A stretch of DNA of 64,000 nucleotides from Lepturacanthus savala (lineage: Eukaryota; Chordata; Actinopteri; Scombriformes; Trichiuridae), in NCBI GenBank assembly GCA_030544235.1, contig CM060467.1, positions 5,001-69,000 of the forward strand, written 5' to 3'. The position numbers and the translations under genes were made by a program. The notes under the pieces were generated by a model. That model was not told the origin of the DNA. It was given only the letters and a program-made list of their open reading frames with translations, and searched no databases. Below, in pieces: positions 61,391-64,000 of the stretch. How positions within the stretch are numbered: the stretch's first letter is position 1; each line of letters opens with the position of its first letter.

Positions 61391-62055
61391 CAGGCCCTTA
61401 AGGAGGACTCAGATGCAGAAATCAGGTGTATGAGTTTCATTAGTCCTGGACTGCAGCGAAATATACAACAAAAAAAACACTTCTCTATAAACTAAATACT
61501 CAATCTAAAGGTTCCAACTACAATCACACTATCACAGTGAAAAACTTATCTAGAAAAGAAAAACACGTTGCCAAAAGTGGGAAGGAAAGACTAGAAAGAT
61601 TAACCAAAACAAACTTACTCCAGGAGGTGGAAAACACTATAACTATCACTAATCTAGGTATACTATCGAAGACTGGAAACAAAAACAATCCCTCAGGACG
61701 ACAAAGGCTATGAAACACTATCTTCTCTAAATCTGAACAAAGGCTATGAAACCTACAACTAAAACACTTCACACAGGGAAGGCAAAAGGCTGTGGATCGA
61801 GAGCTGGCTTGGGTGCAATGACATGGACAAACAAAGACACTTCAGCACAAGACAACAGGAAACACAGACTATAAATACACATGGAGGGTAAATTGGGAAC
61901 AGGTGGACACAATCAGGAATCAGGGCAGATGATCAGTCTGGTGACACATGAGGAAGGGCAAGTGATCTGAAACGAGAGGAGAGTTAGAGTTTCAAAATAA
62001 AACAGGAAATGCACATGACGAAAAACCCAGACAAGACAACCTCACGGCTGTGACA
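61391..62055 (-). mobile_element. LTR-like dispersed repeat, copy 2 (longer)
   Basis: On the minus strand it starts TGTCACAGCCGTGAGG at 62055 and has a TTTATAGTCTG TATA-like box near 61,875. It ends near 61391 with GCATCTGAGTCC followed by CCTGGCA, the kind of TG...CA layout seen in fish solo LTRs. It aligns with 58440-58851 over the TATA half. No internal retroelement domain or target duplication is visible. The left limit is approximate. Confidence 0.45.
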
Positions 62056-62725
62056 TAAACCTCTTTGATTTACTCCGTGAATGCAAAAGCCTACCAAGCC
62101 AAGCAAGTTTTTCCTGATCAGCTATAAGAAGGGTAAATAATCCTACACTATATAAAGAAATGTTTAGCCTTAACAAAAAACAAAAAAACAATGCAACAGT
62201 TTCCATTAGTCTTTCTTAGTTATGATAGCTTAATTTGAAATTGCATTGAACCAACAAACAATATCAAACTGGGGGAATTAGGGTTAGGGTTCCTCTTCAG
62301 TCAAAGATTATCTTAACCCTCTATTGCGGATTCTCAAAGTGTGGTGTGCATGACCCAGGGGTGTGAAAGCCAGAAAATGTGATGGCGGTGTGGAGTGTTT
62401 TTTATAAAGTTTTGTTGAGTTTTATTGTTGTGACTTTGTTGAGTCTTTTATTGAGTAGAATTATCTTTTCCACTCACAGATAATTGTCCTGATTTCAAGT
62501 TTTCTTTTCTGAATTGGGTCAATTTGGTCTTGTTTTAAGAAAACAAGATATTTTTCTTAAATATTTTCTTTAAAAAAGATTAAATTGACTAAACTCAAGA
62601 AGTTTATATTATAAGAATTTTCTTAGTCCACTGGCAGAAAATGTTGCTCATTTTGATTCTTTTCTTTATTTTAGTTAATTTAATATTTTTTTAATCAATT
62701 TTATAGTTTTTTTTTTAATCACCAT
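62056..62725. other. AT-rich spacer, no gene recognised
   Basis: It contains two TTAGGG words at 62278-62291 and several poly-T runs. No supported gene. Confidence 0.4.
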
Positions 62726-63048
62726 GTCCTGAGGCTCCCTCCTCTCTCCTCTCTGTTAATCCTCACTTGTTCCTCATCATCATCACCTGCCTTATTTAAA
62801 TCAGCTTGTCTCTGTGTTCTGTGCCTGGTTGTTATTCTACCTTCTGCATGAGCCCTGGACCTGGACCATCTCTGTTCCTACTGGTAATCCTGACCTTGTT
62901 TTTTTTCCCATTTTTTGTTCTCTTTCTTCTCTGGGATTTTGCTTTTTGCGTGGGCAGTTTTTTTATGTGATTTTTGTCTGTCCAGGCTTCCTTGTTTCTG
63001 CCATTAAAGACAATCTGCTCTTGGGTCTGTCCTTTACAAACCTAACAA
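62726..63048 (+). mobile_element. LTR-like fragment, + strand
   Basis: It has CATCACCTGCCTTATTTAAA (TATA-like), then GTTCTGTGCCTGGTTG, and near its end CCATTAAAG followed by CTCTTGGGTCTGTCC and CTAACA. This order resembles fish LTR promoters and ends. The boundaries are estimates and no coding part is attached. The 98-codon frame 62814-63110 inside it is not convincing as a gene. Confidence 0.35.
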
Positions 63049-63897
63049 TTAGTGTGAAAACAGTCTGTTACAACATTCTGCACAGTGAAGCCAACAATAT
63101 TCAACTGTAAGAACAAGAAGAAAAACAGGTCTTTGAGTGGAGGGGGGCTTGAAATCTGACGAACGAATTAAAACAGTCTTCATATGAATATGCAAATGAT
63201 CATAATTGATGCCCAAAATGTCATGGCCATTTCAGACAGTGTTTATCAAAGCCATTATCATGCGTAATGAGGCAGAGCGTTCACATGGAAATTCTGCTCC
63301 CTACTCCTCTCCTCATCAGATGATTCAATAAACCACAGCGAGTCTCTAGAGGCTGAAAAACCTCAGACAGCAGCATCCAGAGGACGAATGAGGTCAAAAA
63401 GGATCATAGGTTAATGATAATTTAAAAGTTGCAACATCATCATAGAACTTGCCTTTACTGACCTGAGTGAACCTGGAGGAGGACTGTGATATTTCCTGTT
63501 GTCTCACTCCTTTTATCTTTCATGGAGAAAATGAAGTGCAACGGTTTTTGAATTTGTAATATTGCTGTAACAGTGGACTTCAGGGCCAGCTAATCTGCTG
63601 TCTGCAATACAAATAAAATGTCCACATTAACATCATGGAATATGCACATGGTTGGCATAATGAGATATTCAGAGATCCCTTTTTTATACACTTTCAATGT
63701 AAGTGATGTGGGAAAATCTAAATTGAAAATATGGTTTGAGCAAGCCGATATCTTTCAAATTTGCAGCCTTTCTAGTGTCAAATTCTGTTATTTTTGTATT
63801 TTTTTTAAGATGTTTTAAAAGGAGATTATAAAGGAGCCAATTAAATAATCACACAAACAGTTCAAATCTAAATTAAATATCTAAATAGACAAATAAT
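63049..63897. other. No gene recognised
   Basis: AT-rich sequence with only short frames (63618-63818 is the longest). No domain, RNA gene or repeat that I can support. Confidence 0.4.
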
Positions 63898-63983
63898 TAA
63901 ATTATTTTCTTATTGTATTGATGATGTGGATATTGATGATATATATATTGATGCTATAACAGTACCATTGGGTTTTACTACAG
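63898..63983 (-). repeat. Right member of the inverted-repeat pair
   Basis: Reverse complement of 59727-59812 with minor indels, such as an extra TA in the ATATAT run. The outer CTGTAGTAAAACC words face away from each other toward the outside of the 4.2-kb interval. This fits transposon ends or two independent small elements. Confidence 0.8.
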
Positions 63984-64000
63984 GTAATACTTTATTTAGT

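Noticed and set aside
62278..62291. TTAGGGTTAGGGTT, a possible interstitial telomeric site
   Set aside because: Only about two hexamers; too short to distinguish from chance.
62814..63110. 98-codon + frame
   Set aside because: It lies within an LTR-like fragment and T-rich sequence; no domain or conservation to support it.

Overview
This window looks like the left end of a teleost fish chromosome. It starts in vertebrate-type telomeric hexamers (CCCTAA, the orientation expected at a left end). It also carries mobile-element families typical of ray-finned fish: a Tol2-like hAT with a perfect 8-bp target duplication, a Tc1 element of the Passport/PPTN type with ~205-bp inverted repeats, and a second decayed Tc1. 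No intact protein-coding gene is visible. Most open frames are accidental or are shadows of repeats.

Layout. (1) 1-40,963: 40 tandem copies of a composite subtelomeric satellite. Each copy is a 979-bp body plus a block of 6, 7, 9 or 10 telomeric hexamers. Apart from one extra base in each of the first two units, all length variation is in 6-bp steps, so the array is very homogeneous. Every body carries a hammerhead-ribozyme-like motif on the + strand, followed at once by TATAAAA, and a 131-bp nested foldback. (2) 40,964-41,165: variant telomeric repeats (14-bp, then 13-bp periods) that cut off the last satellite unit. (3) 41,166-50,510: a second satellite of 1,160 bp. Three copies are nearly identical, one is diverged and four are partial and decayed. 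They are interleaved with duplicated segments, a degenerate TTAGGG-like tract in the opposite orientation and a four-copy small-ORF repeat. (4) 46,449-56,250: pieces of an unrecognised minus-strand gene family pointing toward the telomere. There are two exon candidates with the same upstream intron phase, one swollen by a 33-bp coding minisatellite, and two paralogous promoter/first-exon segments. A hAT element sits in one presumed first intron. (5) 54,555-64,000: transposon graveyard and AT-rich sequence, with Tc1 copies, a hAT end, LTR-like fragments and a widely spaced inverted-repeat pair.

The most interesting feature is the satellite in (1). The motif has all the hammerhead core bases, a two-base-pair stem III with no loop, and an 11-nt stem I. 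This resembles the dimer-cleaving hammerhead variants associated with Penelope-like retroelements. Here it is repeated every ~1.03 kb next to telomeric hexamers. My inference is that + strand transcripts could self-cleave into ~1-kb monomers, each with one CCCUAA block able to pair with the telomeric G-overhang. None of this was tested. All alignments were done by eye, so distances and identities are approximate unless stated as counted.
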